Positions 1 to 5,441 of a stretch of 7,012 nucleotides of DNA are shown here, piece after piece. Position numbers and translations under genes: made by a program. The stretch is from Patescibacteria group bacterium (GTDB lineage Bacteria; Patescibacteriota; Minisyncoccia; Minisyncoccales; S141-161), in assembly GCA_015491015.1 (NCBI GenBank), contig WFWQ01000040.1, positions 1 through 7,012 on the forward strand. Direction: 5' to 3'. The notes beneath the pieces were generated by a model that worked only from the letters and a program-made list of their open reading frames with translations, made no database searches and was not told where the DNA came from. The first letter of the stretch is position 1. Each line of letters opens with the position of its first letter.

Positions 1-1
1 T

Positions 2-100
2 TGGCACACATGGTTATGGTTTTTAGGTCAAAATCCTGATATTGCCAAGAACTGGAGGATTATGACTATTCTAAATAGAGTAAGAAGAGCTCTAACTTGA
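2..100 (+). CDS. 3' end of an unrecognised gene (partial, runs off left edge)
   Basis: An open frame enters from the left edge and stops at TGA 98-100, giving 32 C-terminal residues that begin WHTWLWFLGQ and end in a basic helix-like tail (NRVRRALT). I do not recognise the family and assign no function. The main support is position: a strong Rho-independent terminator begins 8 nt after the stop, as expected at the end of a + strand transcription unit. The other two frames close early or lack this relation to the terminator. The fragment is rich in Trp and hydrophobic residues near its start and basic at its end. It could also be a chance frame, since 32 codons is short for an AT-rich genome. 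Confidence 0.5.
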   Translation, partial: WHTWLWFLGQNPDIAKNWRIMTILNRVRRALT

Positions 101-107
101 TCTCAAA

Positions 108-140
108 ATGGCCCCTCTTTTAGAGGGGCCATATCTTTTT
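108..140 (+). terminator. Rho-independent terminator of the left-edge gene
   Basis: An 11-bp perfect stem pairs 108-118 (ATGGCCCCTCT) with 122-132 around a TTT loop. It is followed by ATCTTTTT at 133-140. The stem has six G:C pairs in an AT-rich background. The A-run at 105-108 gives a short T-run on the opposite strand, so weak bidirectional action is possible. Confidence 0.9.
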
Positions 141-226
141 AAAATCTTGAAATTTGAGAAATTTTTTGTTATTTAATTTTATTAGAGGTTTTTAAACCAT
201 GCCAAGAATGCGAAAAGCCACACTGC

Positions 227-248
227 TAGTGTTCAGATAGTGTTCAGA
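227..248 (+). repeat. Perfect 11-bp tandem duplication
   Basis: TAGTGTTCAGA occurs twice back to back (227-237 and 238-248). The second copy supplies part of the P3 helix and the 5' arm of the large palindrome, so the first copy can compete for the same partner strand. Confidence 0.85.
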
Positions 249-265
249 CATCGAATGTCTGAACA
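241..265. repeat. Palindrome copy 1 of the intergenic hairpin family
   Basis: Perfect 11-nt arms, TGTTCAGACAT (241-251) and ATGTCTGAACA (255-265), flank a CGA centre. It is the longest member of the hairpin family in this window. It differs from the copies at 641-661 and 6391-6411 by a paired G:C to C:G change inside the arms (TTCAGAC/GTCTGAA against TTCACAC/GTGTGAA). It forms the apical hairpin of the candidate small RNA. Confidence 0.85.
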
Positions 266-313
266 GGTAAGACCACTATGTCAGTGTGAAAAACCAGACT
301 ATAGGTGTTAACC

Positions 314-340
314 AAAGCCCCCGCTCTGGGGGCTTTTTTT
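314..340 (+). terminator. Rho-independent terminator of the candidate small RNA
   Basis: A perfect stem AAGCCCCC (315-322) / GGGGGCTT (328-335) with loop GCTCT is followed by T-residues through 340. With no coding frame ending just upstream, it suggests a non-coding transcript ends here, or it backs up the terminator at 108-140. Confidence 0.85.
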
Positions 341-362
341 AATTGATTTAATTTGTGTTTAA
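328..362 (+). repeat. Diverged direct repeat, tail copy A (pairs with 670-703)
   Basis: GGGGGC, a T-run, then TTGATTTAATTTG (343-355) matches GGGAGC, a T-run and the identical 13-mer at 684-696. Heads of the two units also correspond: CCAAGAAT..CGAA at 202-214 and at 623-636. In the downstream unit this tail carries the rmuC -35 box. In this upstream unit no acceptable -10 follows TTGATT, so it looks like a decayed or non-promoter copy. Confidence 0.6.
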
Positions 363-403
363 TTTCGCTTAGTTAATCCCATTAGTTAATTAGTTAGCAC
401 CAA

Positions 404-424
404 TTCAGATATCAGATGTCCGAA
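404..424. repeat. Degenerate palindrome, copy 2 of the hairpin family
   Basis: TTCAGATAT, CAG and ATGTCCGAA align along their full length with copy 1. As RNA, 7 Watson-Crick pairs, one G:U and one A:C mismatch remain, so the symmetry is partly lost. Confidence 0.55.
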
Positions 425-432
425 CATATTTG

Positions 433-466
433 GAGCAATTTTCTCACGATCGTGAAAATTTGGCTC
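433..466. repeat. Long imperfect hairpin on a 12-bp perfect palindrome
   Basis: The centre TCACGATCGTGA (444-455) is a perfect 12-bp palindrome. Outer pairing TTT/AAA (440-442/456-458), AA/TT (437-438/460-461) and GAGC/GCTC (433-436/463-466) extends it, with small bulges at C443 and G462. There is no T-run after it, so it is not a terminator. The perfect dyad would suit a dimeric DNA-binding protein. Confidence 0.6.
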
Positions 467-552
467 AATAGATTTTTTGATTTTTGTCAATATCTTTTGG
501 GAGTAAACTTAAAGAGTTTTTTTGTGAATACTTTTTCACATTCGATGTTTTT

Positions 553-574
553 TTCACACCTTCTTAGGTGTGAA
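553..574. repeat. Hairpin with TTCACACCT / AGGTGTGAA arms
   Basis: Nine perfect base pairs (553-561 with 566-574) surround a TCTT loop. The outer seven bases match the 641-661 palindrome. The inner pairs differ in both arms together (CT/AG against AT/AT), so pairing is kept while sequence changes. Confidence 0.75.
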
Positions 575-620
575 TTCCCTTGGTATTCAAGTAAATTTTC
601 TTAATTTCAAATTTAAGATT

Positions 621-681
621 TCCCAAGAATTACGAAGGCTTTCACACATCGAATGTGTGAATTTTATTTGGGAGCTTTTTT
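621..681 (+). terminator. Possible terminator-like composite hairpin before rmuC
   Basis: TCCCAA (621-626) can pair with TTGGGA (668-673), enclosing the 641-661 hairpin, and is followed by GC and six T's (676-681). The outer stem is short and the enclosed loops are large, so termination would be weaker than at 108-140 or 314-340. It matches the layout of the hairpin-plus-terminator unit at 202-340. Confidence 0.35.
641..661. repeat. Palindrome copy 3, upstream of the rmuC promoter
   Basis: Perfect 9-nt arms TTCACACAT (641-649) and ATGTGTGAA (653-661) surround CGA. It lies 22 nt upstream of the rmuC -35 box. It is nearly identical to the copy at 6391-6411 upstream of the NUDIX gene. Either an operator or a hairpin element is possible. 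Confidence 0.8.
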
Positions 682-683
682 AT

Positions 684-711
684 TTGATTTAATTTGGTTT
701 TAAGTTAAAAT
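684..711 (+). promoter_or_regulatory. rmuC promoter
   Basis: TTGATT (684-689), 16 nt, TAAAAT (706-711). The -10 ends 12 nt before the rmuC ATG, so the predicted transcript start (about 718) leaves roughly 5 nt of leader. No Shine-Dalgarno site is present, consistent with near-leaderless translation. TGGTAAAAG (711-719) is an alternative extended -10, but its -35 spacing is poor. Confidence 0.65.
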
Positions 712-723
712 GGTAAAAGTTTT

Positions 724-1638
724 ATGGAGATTGTAGAATTTTTAATTTTGATCTTAGTTATTGGAGTAGGGATTTTGGTTTTAGTTAGAGAAATTAGGAA
801 AATTAAAGCTCAACCTGAAGAGAGTTCCCTTTTGATGTTTAAACAAGATTTAGATTTTGTAAGGAACGAAATTTCTCAATCTGCAAGGTTTTTAACTAAA
901 GAAATTTCAGAATTAAAACACTTAGCTTCTCCTTTACAGCAACTAAAAGAGTTTCTGTTAGCTCCTAAAAATAGAGGTAAAGTTGGAGAAAAAGCCTTAG
1001 AGGATTTTCTAACTCAGTTTTTGCCTCCTAAAATGTTTAAAACTCAATATCAATTCTCCTCAGGAGCTATAGTTGATGCTTTAATATTTACTTCCAAAGG
1101 TTCAATTCCCATAGATTCAAAGTTTCCTTTAGAGAACTACAAGAAGCTTTTAGAATGCAAGCCTGAGGAAGAAGAAGTTTTTTTGAGGCAGTTCAAAAAG
1201 GATGTAAAAAAGCATATAGATGATATTTCCAGAAAGTATATTCTCCCTGAAGAAGGAACTTTAAACTTTGCTTTAATGTTTATCCCTTCTATTGGAGCTT
1301 ATGAGAAGGTAGCTCAAGAAGATGAGCTAATAGATTACGGAGATCTTAAAAAAGTTTATTTTGTGTCTCCCATCAATATTTATCCTTTTTTGCAAATAAT
1401 TTTACTTTCTTTAGAGCAAGCTCAATTTGAACAAAAAGCTAAAAAGATTTTAAGTGAGTTTGAAGGTTTAAAAAGAGAAATTGAAAAGTTAGGCAAAGAG
1501 TTAGATACTCTTTCTTTGCATATTTTGCACTCTTTTAATGCTTTAGAAAGAGTTAAGAATCAATATCAAAGATCGGTATTAAAAATGGAAAGATCTTCAA
1601 GCTTTCAAGAAGTTGACTTTGAAGAAAAAGAAGATTAA
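724..1638 (+). CDS. rmuC: RmuC family DNA recombination/nuclease-like protein
   Basis: RmuC proteins are linked to limiting DNA inversions and rearrangements at repeats, and carry a PD-(D/E)XK nuclease-like fold. This 304-residue protein has an N-terminal membrane segment (residues about 4-20), a charged, probably coiled-coil stretch (25-75), then the RmuC core. Visible core motifs are GKVGEKALEDFL (85-96), IVDALIF (116-122), PIDSKFPLENY (129-139), KKHIDDISRKYI (162-173), LMFIPSIGAYE (184-194) and VYFVSPINIYPFL (211-223). E89, D118, D131 and K133 are plausible active-site residues by fold analogy. A second helical, charged stretch ends the protein. It is much shorter than E. coli RmuC (about 475 residues), mostly by loss of coiled coil. 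The start is the ATG just after the promoter; there is no Shine-Dalgarno site. rplU follows after 20 nt. Family assignment is firm; biochemical activity is inferred. Confidence 0.93.
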   Translation: MEIVEFLILILVIGVGILVLVREIRKIKAQPEESSLLMFKQDLDFVRNEISQSARFLTKEISELKHLASPLQQLKEFLLAPKNRGKVGEKALEDFLTQFLPPKMFKTQYQFSSGAIVDALIFTSKGSIPIDSKFPLENYKKLLECKPEEEEVFLRQFKKDVKKHIDDISRKYILPEEGTLNFALMFIPSIGAYEKVAQEDELIDYGDLKKVYFVSPINIYPFLQIILLSLEQAQFEQKAKKILSEFEGLKREIEKLGKELDTLSLHILHSFNALERVKNQYQRSVLKMERSSSFQEVDFEEKED

Positions 1639-1641
1639 AAT
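1613..1641 (+). promoter_or_regulatory. Internal rplU promoter overlapping the rmuC stop
   Basis: TTGACT (1613-1618), 17 nt, TAAAAT (1636-1641) inside the end of rmuC. The first three bases of the -10 are the rmuC TAA stop. Boxes and spacing are identical to the NUDIX promoter. The predicted start near 1648 gives about 11 nt of leader before the rplU ATG. It would let L21 be made independently of rmuC. Confidence 0.6.
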
Positions 1642-1658
1642 TTCTAAATTCTAAAACT

Positions 1659-1979
1659 ATGGAGGAAACTTTAGCTGTAATTAAAACTGGAGGAAAGCAG
1701 TATTTGGTAAAACCTGGAGAAAAGATAGATATAGAAAAGATACCTCAAAAAGAGGGAGAAGAGTTTTTCTTTGAAGAAGTTTTGTTGTTAAAAAAAGGGA
1801 AAGAAGTTAAAATTGGAAAACCTTTATTAGAAGATGTAAAAGTCAAAGCTAAAGTTTTAGAACAAGGAAAAGGAGAAAAAATTATAGTTTTCAAGCACAA
1901 AAGAAGAAAGAGATACAAAGTTAAAAAAGGCCATCGCCAGCCTTACACTAAAGTAGAGATCCTAGAGATTTTAGCTTAA
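1659..1979 (+). CDS. rplU: 50S ribosomal protein L21
   Basis: L21 is a large-subunit protein that binds 23S rRNA and contacts L20. At 106 residues it has the usual family length (E. coli 103). The N-terminus carries the family signature AVIKTGGKQYLVKPGEKIDI (residues 6-25). The C-terminus has the basic rRNA-binding block FKHKRRKRYKVKKGHRQPYT (78-97), followed by KVEILEI. The start ATG is the only one giving the expected N-terminus. No Shine-Dalgarno site lies upstream, although GGAGG occurs just inside the coding region (codons 1-3). The usual partner gene rpmA (L27) does not follow: the next gene is convergent recR, whose stop is 3 nt away. Transcription probably comes both from the rmuC promoter and from an internal promoter at 1613-1641. 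Confidence 0.97.
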   Translation: MEETLAVIKTGGKQYLVKPGEKIDIEKIPQKEGEEFFFEEVLLLKKGKEVKIGKPLLEDVKVKAKVLEQGKGEKIIVFKHKRRKRYKVKKGHRQPYTKVEILEILA

Positions 1980-1982
1980 ATA

Positions 1983-2600
1983 TTATTCTCTGTGTTTTAA
2001 AGCTGAAATGATTGAATCTTGATCAGCGTACTCTAACTCTCCTCCAGAAGGGAGCCCTTTAGCAATTTTGGTAATTTTAAGGTTTAAATCTTTAAGGTAA
2101 TCTTTCAGATATAAAGCTGTAGCCTCTCCTTCTGTAGTTGGATTTAAAGCTAAAATTATTTCTTTGATTTTAGAATTTATACCAAACTTTTGAGGGCTGA
2201 TGATTCTTTCTTTAAGTTCTTTTATTCTCAACTTTTCCAGTTCCTCTTTTTTTAATCTCTTCACTATTCCTCCTAAAATGAAATAAATTCCCTTGAAAGC
2301 TTTAGATTCTTCTATAGCAATTAGATCTTGTTCTTTTTCTACTACACAAATTATTTCTCTTTCTCGGTTAGTATCTTTGCAGATTTTGCAAAGCTTTTCT
2401 CCCTTTTCTGCAAAAGGGAAAAAGCAAAATTGACAGAGAAAAACTTCTTCTTTTAAGGCTTTAAGATTTTGAATAAACTTTTCAAACTCTTCTTTTGGTA
2501 GTTTAGCTAAATACAAAGCAAATCTTAAAGCTGTCTTTTCTCCAATAGTGGGAAATTTAGAAAAGTTTTCAACTATTTTAATTATAACTTTGGGTAACAT
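1983..2600 (-). CDS. recR: Recombination mediator protein RecR
   Basis: RecR works with RecO (and RecF) to load RecA onto SSB-coated single-stranded gaps; it forms a DNA-encircling ring. The 205-residue length is typical. Domains in order are a helix-hairpin-helix at FPTIGEKTALRFALYLA (16-32), a four-cysteine zinc finger (C56, C59, C71, C74), a Toprim domain from IICVVEKEQDL (83-93) through LALNPTTEGEATALYL (150-165), and the C-terminal GLPSGGELEYAD signature (182-193). The linker after LGGIV is shorter than usual, lacking the common DGIGPEDL segment. It is the last gene of cysS-dnaB-recR, starting 2 nt after the dnaB stop with no Shine-Dalgarno site, so translational coupling is likely. No terminator is visible after its stop; transcription would read into antisense rplU. 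Confidence 0.96.
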   Translation of the reverse strand: MLPKVIIKIVENFSKFPTIGEKTALRFALYLAKLPKEEFEKFIQNLKALKEEVFLCQFCFFPFAEKGEKLCKICKDTNREREIICVVEKEQDLIAIEESKAFKGIYFILGGIVKRLKKEELEKLRIKELKERIISPQKFGINSKIKEIILALNPTTEGEATALYLKDYLKDLNLKITKIAKGLPSGGELEYADQDSIISALKHRE

Positions 2601-2602
2601 TA

Positions 2603-3994
2603 TTAAAATTCTATTTCTTCTATTCCCCTCAATACTTCTTCTTCCTCTTTGATTAAACTCTCTTCGGCAGGAACCTCAAAGCTTACTGTATCTGGAATAA
2701 ACTTAAGCTTAACTTTTCCTAAAGGCCCATTTCTATGTTTAGCTACAATTATTTCAGCTAAGTTAGGTTCTGCAGATTCGTCGTATCTATCAGGGCGATT
2801 AATAAACAGCACTACATCCGCATCCTGCTCTATAGAACCTGATTCTCTTAGATCTGAAAGTCTTGGAATAGGAGGGTGTCTTTGTTCTACCGCTCTTGAA
2901 AGCTGAGAAATAGCCAAAACGGGAACATTTAGTTCTTTCGCTAACTCTTTTAATCCTCTAGAAATTTTGCTAATTTGCTGAACTATACTTTCTTTGGGAT
3001 TGGTAGCTTGCATCAATTGGAGATAATCTATAACTATCAACCCTAAATCTTGTTCAGCTTGAAGTCTTCTGGCCATAGCTTTGATTTTTAAAACTGTAGG
3101 CGAAGGAGTGTCATCTATAAAGATAGGAGAGCTAGCTAACTTATCTAAAGCATTATTCAAAATTTCAAACTCATCTAATTCTTCCTTTAAAGAAAGCTTC
3201 CCTTGCCTAATTTTCCAAAGATCAATCTTACTTTGCATAGAGAGTAATCTTTCAGCTACTTGTTCTTTTGACATTTCTAAGCTAAATATAGCTACAGGTT
3301 TCTCTTGCTCTACCGCCACATTTAAAGCTATTTGTAAAGCAAAAGCTGATTTTCCAAAAGAAGGTCTTGCAGCTAAGATAATTAAGTCTGAGTTGTGCAA
3401 CCCTGCTAAAATATTGTCTAAATTAGAAAATCCAGTTTTAACTCCTGAAATCTTTCCCGTTTCAACTCTTTGAGAAAGGCTTTCAAAAATAGGAGGGAGG
3501 ATATCTTTAATCTTCTCAAACTGGTAAACTGTTCCTTTTTGAGCTATCTGAAAAATTACTTGCTCAGCTTTATCTAAAACTTCCTCAACATCTTTTTCTT
3601 CTTCATAACCTAATTGGTTTATCTCGTAGCTAGCTGAGATTAAATCCCTTAAAATCCTTTTCTTTTGGACAATGTTAGCGTAAGAGGTAATATTGGAAGC
3701 TGTAGGCACAGTGTTTAAAAGTTCCACTAAATAAGAGTATCCTCCAGATTCCTCTAACTTTCCAATTTCTTTTAATCTCGCAGAAATAGTTTTAATATCT
3801 ATTGGTTCTCTCTTTTGGGCTAAATCTAAAGCGGATTTGTAAATTATCTGATGAGCTTCTTTGTAAAAGTCTTCGGGAGTAATGTAATCTATTATTTTCC
3901 AAATAGCATCTTTGTCTAACATCAAAGAACCTAAAAGAGCCTTTTCAGCTTCAATGTCTTGGGGAGGAAGTTTTTCTTGGTTTAAGTTTTCCAT
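2603..3994 (-). CDS. dnaB: Replicative DNA helicase DnaB
   Basis: DnaB is the hexameric 5'-to-3' helicase that unwinds DNA at the replication fork and recruits primase. The 463-residue protein is full length and has no intein. The N-terminal collar domain starts at PPQDIEAEKALLGSLML (10-26). The RecA-like motor domain has Walker A ARPSFGKSAF (209-218), the catalytic Glu in FSLEMS (E240), Walker B VIDYLQLM (321-328), the ISQLSRAVEQR motif (362-372), the DLRESGSIEQDAD segment (381-393) and the arginine-finger region KHRNGPLG (419-426). Walker A reads SFGKS rather than the common GMGKT; the essential Lys215 and hydroxyl residue Ser216 are kept. It starts 1 nt after the cysS stop, without a clear Shine-Dalgarno site, and is followed 2 nt later by recR. 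Co-transcription from the cysS promoter is expected. Confidence 0.97.
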   Translation of the reverse strand: MENLNQEKLPPQDIEAEKALLGSLMLDKDAIWKIIDYITPEDFYKEAHQIIYKSALDLAQKREPIDIKTISARLKEIGKLEESGGYSYLVELLNTVPTASNITSYANIVQKKRILRDLISASYEINQLGYEEEKDVEEVLDKAEQVIFQIAQKGTVYQFEKIKDILPPIFESLSQRVETGKISGVKTGFSNLDNILAGLHNSDLIILAARPSFGKSAFALQIALNVAVEQEKPVAIFSLEMSKEQVAERLLSMQSKIDLWKIRQGKLSLKEELDEFEILNNALDKLASSPIFIDDTPSPTVLKIKAMARRLQAEQDLGLIVIDYLQLMQATNPKESIVQQISKISRGLKELAKELNVPVLAISQLSRAVEQRHPPIPRLSDLRESGSIEQDADVVLFINRPDRYDESAEPNLAEIIVAKHRNGPLGKVKLKFIPDTVSFEVPAEESLIKEEEEVLRGIEEIEF

Positions 3995-3995
3995 T

Positions 3996-5393
3996 TTATT
4001 CTTTTTTAATTATCCTTGGTCCTAATTTAGTATCTTCAATTATGTATCCTTTTTCAAGGATTTTATTTCTTATATCATCTGCTTCTTTAAATCTTTTTTC
4101 TCTTCTCAAAACCTCCCTTTGGTTTACTAACTTTAAAATTTCATCTGGGATTTTAGCTTCTAATTCTTTAAAATCTAAAATTTTAAAAATTTGATTTAGT
4201 TTTTGAAAAACTTCAGCTATCTTCAAGGCTAGAATTTTAGAGGTTTCTCCTTTTTCTATTTTAGGATTAAAGTAATTAATGATTTCAAAAAGATAAGCTA
4301 AAGCTTTAGGAGTGTTAAAGTTTTCTTTTAAAGCCAGATAAATTTTAGCTTCTAAAGTTGAAAGTTTTTCTAAATCTTCTCTTTCTTTTGAAGTTTTTAT
4401 ATCTTTAACAAAGTTTAACTTTTGCAAGAAAACTTTTATCTCTTTTAGGTTTTCTTTAGCTTCTAAAGCTTTTTGCTCTTTATAATCTAAAGGGCTGTGC
4501 CAGTGAGTTTTTAGAACTACCATTCTAAGAATATAAGGATCATATTTTTTAACAAAATCTTTAATGGTGATGTAATTTTTTAAAGATTTGGCCATCTTCT
4601 TTCCTTTTACCTTCAACATTCCAGTGTGCATCCAATATTTAGCTAAAGGCTTTTGAGATAAAACTTCCATTTGAGCTATTTCAGCTTCATGATGAGGGAA
4701 GATCAAATCTTGCCCTCCTCCATGCAAGTCATATTGAGATCCAAAGAAATGTTCGGTTATAGCTGTATCTTCTATGTGCCAGCCAGGTCTTCCTTTTCCC
4801 CAAGGGCTTTTCCAAAAAGGCTCCCCTTTTTTAGCAAACTTCCATAAACAAAAGTCTCCTTTGTTTCTTTTCCCTTTAGTTTGATCAATTCTGGAAACCG
4901 CATCTTCAGCTTGCTCTACAGTTCTTCCAGAAAGTTTCCCATATTCTTTAAATTTGGAGATATCATAATAAATCCCATCTTCTAAAAAGTAAGCTACTCC
5001 TTTTTCCAAAAGCCTTTTTACTTGATCTATAATTTGAGGGATAAAATCTGTAGCTCTAGCAAACTTTGAGATGGTGGTAATTTTTAAAGTTTCAAGATCT
5101 TCTAAATACTCTTTTTCATAAAAAGCTGAAAGCTCTAAAGGATCTTTATTTTCTTGTTTAGCTCGCTTGATTATTTTGTCGTCAATGTTAGTGATATTTT
5201 GAAGATAAAAAACTTCATATCCTAAAAACCTTAAAAACTCAACAAAGCTATCGTAAACAATATAAGTTCTAGCATGGCCAATGTGAGAAACATCGTAAGT
5301 AGTTGGCCCGCAAACAAAAAGCTTAACTTTATTATTTTCTAAAGGGACAAACTCTTCTTCTTTTTTAGTTAAAGTATTGTAGATTTTTAACAT
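3996..5393 (-). CDS. cysS: Cysteinyl-tRNA synthetase (archaeal-like active-site variant)
   Basis: This class I enzyme charges tRNA-Cys with cysteine. At 465 residues it matches the family (E. coli 461). The catalytic domain has the HIGH motif in SHIGHARTYIVYD (36-48) and the KMSKS loop as KMAKS (266-270). Zinc and cysteine-binding positions are C28, H234 and E238, but the fourth ligand position, Cys209 in E. coli, is Asp here (GWHIEDTAI, 204-212). Trp205 is kept. The loop KMAKSLKNYITIKDF resembles archaeal and eukaryotic enzymes more than typical bacterial KMSKSLGN forms, as I remember them. The C-terminal helical anticodon region is present (REKRFKEADDIRNKI, 431-445). It is the first gene of the cysS-dnaB-recR operon. 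The promoter lies so close that the leader would be about 5 nt, and there is no Shine-Dalgarno site. Confidence 0.96.
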   Translation of the reverse strand: MLKIYNTLTKKEEEFVPLENNKVKLFVCGPTTYDVSHIGHARTYIVYDSFVEFLRFLGYEVFYLQNITNIDDKIIKRAKQENKDPLELSAFYEKEYLEDLETLKITTISKFARATDFIPQIIDQVKRLLEKGVAYFLEDGIYYDISKFKEYGKLSGRTVEQAEDAVSRIDQTKGKRNKGDFCLWKFAKKGEPFWKSPWGKGRPGWHIEDTAITEHFFGSQYDLHGGGQDLIFPHHEAEIAQMEVLSQKPLAKYWMHTGMLKVKGKKMAKSLKNYITIKDFVKKYDPYILRMVVLKTHWHSPLDYKEQKALEAKENLKEIKVFLQKLNFVKDIKTSKEREDLEKLSTLEAKIYLALKENFNTPKALAYLFEIINYFNPKIEKGETSKILALKIAEVFQKLNQIFKILDFKELEAKIPDEILKLVNQREVLRREKRFKEADDIRNKILEKGYIIEDTKLGPRIIKKE

Positions 5394-5404
5394 CTTTTAG
5401 CTTT

Positions 5405-5432
5405 ATTTTAACTCAAACTTTAAGTTTTACAA
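5405..5432 (-). promoter_or_regulatory. Promoter of the cysS-dnaB-recR operon
   Basis: Read on the minus strand: TTGTAA (5432-5427), 16 nt, TAAAAT (5410-5405). Eleven nucleotides separate the -10 from the cysS ATG, almost the same as at rmuC, implying a leader of only a few nucleotides. The -35 is weaker than the TTGAYT boxes elsewhere in the window. Confidence 0.55.
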
Positions 5433-5441
5433 TTTTAAAGC

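Larger units (their letters stand above)
185..340 (+). ncRNA. Candidate structured small RNA ending in a terminator
   Basis: The stretch between two terminators has no credible ORF but folds as one nested structure. P1 pairs 187-193 (GGTTTTT) with 289-295. P2 pairs 219-225 (CACACTG) with 282-288. P3 pairs 237-242 (ATAGTG) with 274-279. The apical hairpin pairs 243-251 with 255-263 around a CGA loop. The 3' strand 274-295 is almost continuously paired, while the 5' strand carries a 25-nt bulge (194-218) and an 11-nt loop (226-236). A strong terminator hairpin at 314-340 follows. A promoter is not clear: TTGAAA at 147-152 has only a poor -10 (TATTTA, 170-175) at 17 nt. It does not match 6S RNA, SRP RNA, tmRNA or RNase P signatures that I know. 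Structure and terminator are visible; transcription is inferred. Confidence 0.35.
366..640. other. Gene-free stretch rich in inverted repeats
   Basis: No credible gene is visible on either strand. The DNA is a succession of inverted repeats: a degenerate hairpin at 404-424; a long imperfect hairpin at 433-466 built on a 12-bp palindrome; TGTGAA/TTCACA at 523-528/535-540; TTCACACCT/AGGTGTGAA at 553-561/566-574; and TAAATTT/AAATTTA at 592-598/609-615. AATTC..TTGG (573-583) can also pair with CCAAGAATT (623-631). This density is unusual beside the compact coding regions of the window. It could be a structured transcript leader, a decayed element or a block of regulator sites. Confidence 0.6.

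Noticed and set aside
241..265. LexA/SOS box
   Set aside because: The arms do not match the LexA consensus forms I know, and no lexA-linked evidence is in the window; a link to damage response remains only a guess.
343..370. Promoter after the 314-340 terminator
   Set aside because: TTGATT at 343-348 has no acceptable -10 at 15-19 nt, unlike the matching copy at 684-711.
523..540. TGTGA...TCACA as a CRP-type site
   Set aside because: The half-sites are 8 nt apart, not 6, and no promoter is placed next to it. The outward-facing TTCACAC..GTGTGAA family has the opposite half-site order.
416..604. A 62-codon open frame on the + strand in the left spacer
   Set aside because: It has no Shine-Dalgarno site, runs through at least three inverted repeats, is dominated by Phe/Leu/Ser codons expected from T-rich DNA, and resembles no family I know.
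404..661. Recurring palindromes as a CRISPR array
   Set aside because: The copies differ in sequence, spacing is irregular, and there are no uniform spacers or cas genes.
202..700. Integron attC site or insertion sequence remnant
   Set aside because: No integrase or transposase fragment and no paired core sites were seen; hairpin-plus-terminator repeats explain the signal without that claim.
2649..3473. Two open frames on the + strand (2649-2906 and 3081-3473)
   Set aside because: Both are opposite-strand shadows of dnaB, whose full motif set is intact on the minus strand.
4014..4039. Internal dnaB promoter on the minus strand (TTGAAG, GATAAT)
   Set aside because: The spacer is 19 nt and both boxes are imperfect; co-transcription from the cysS promoter with a 1-nt gap is sufficient.
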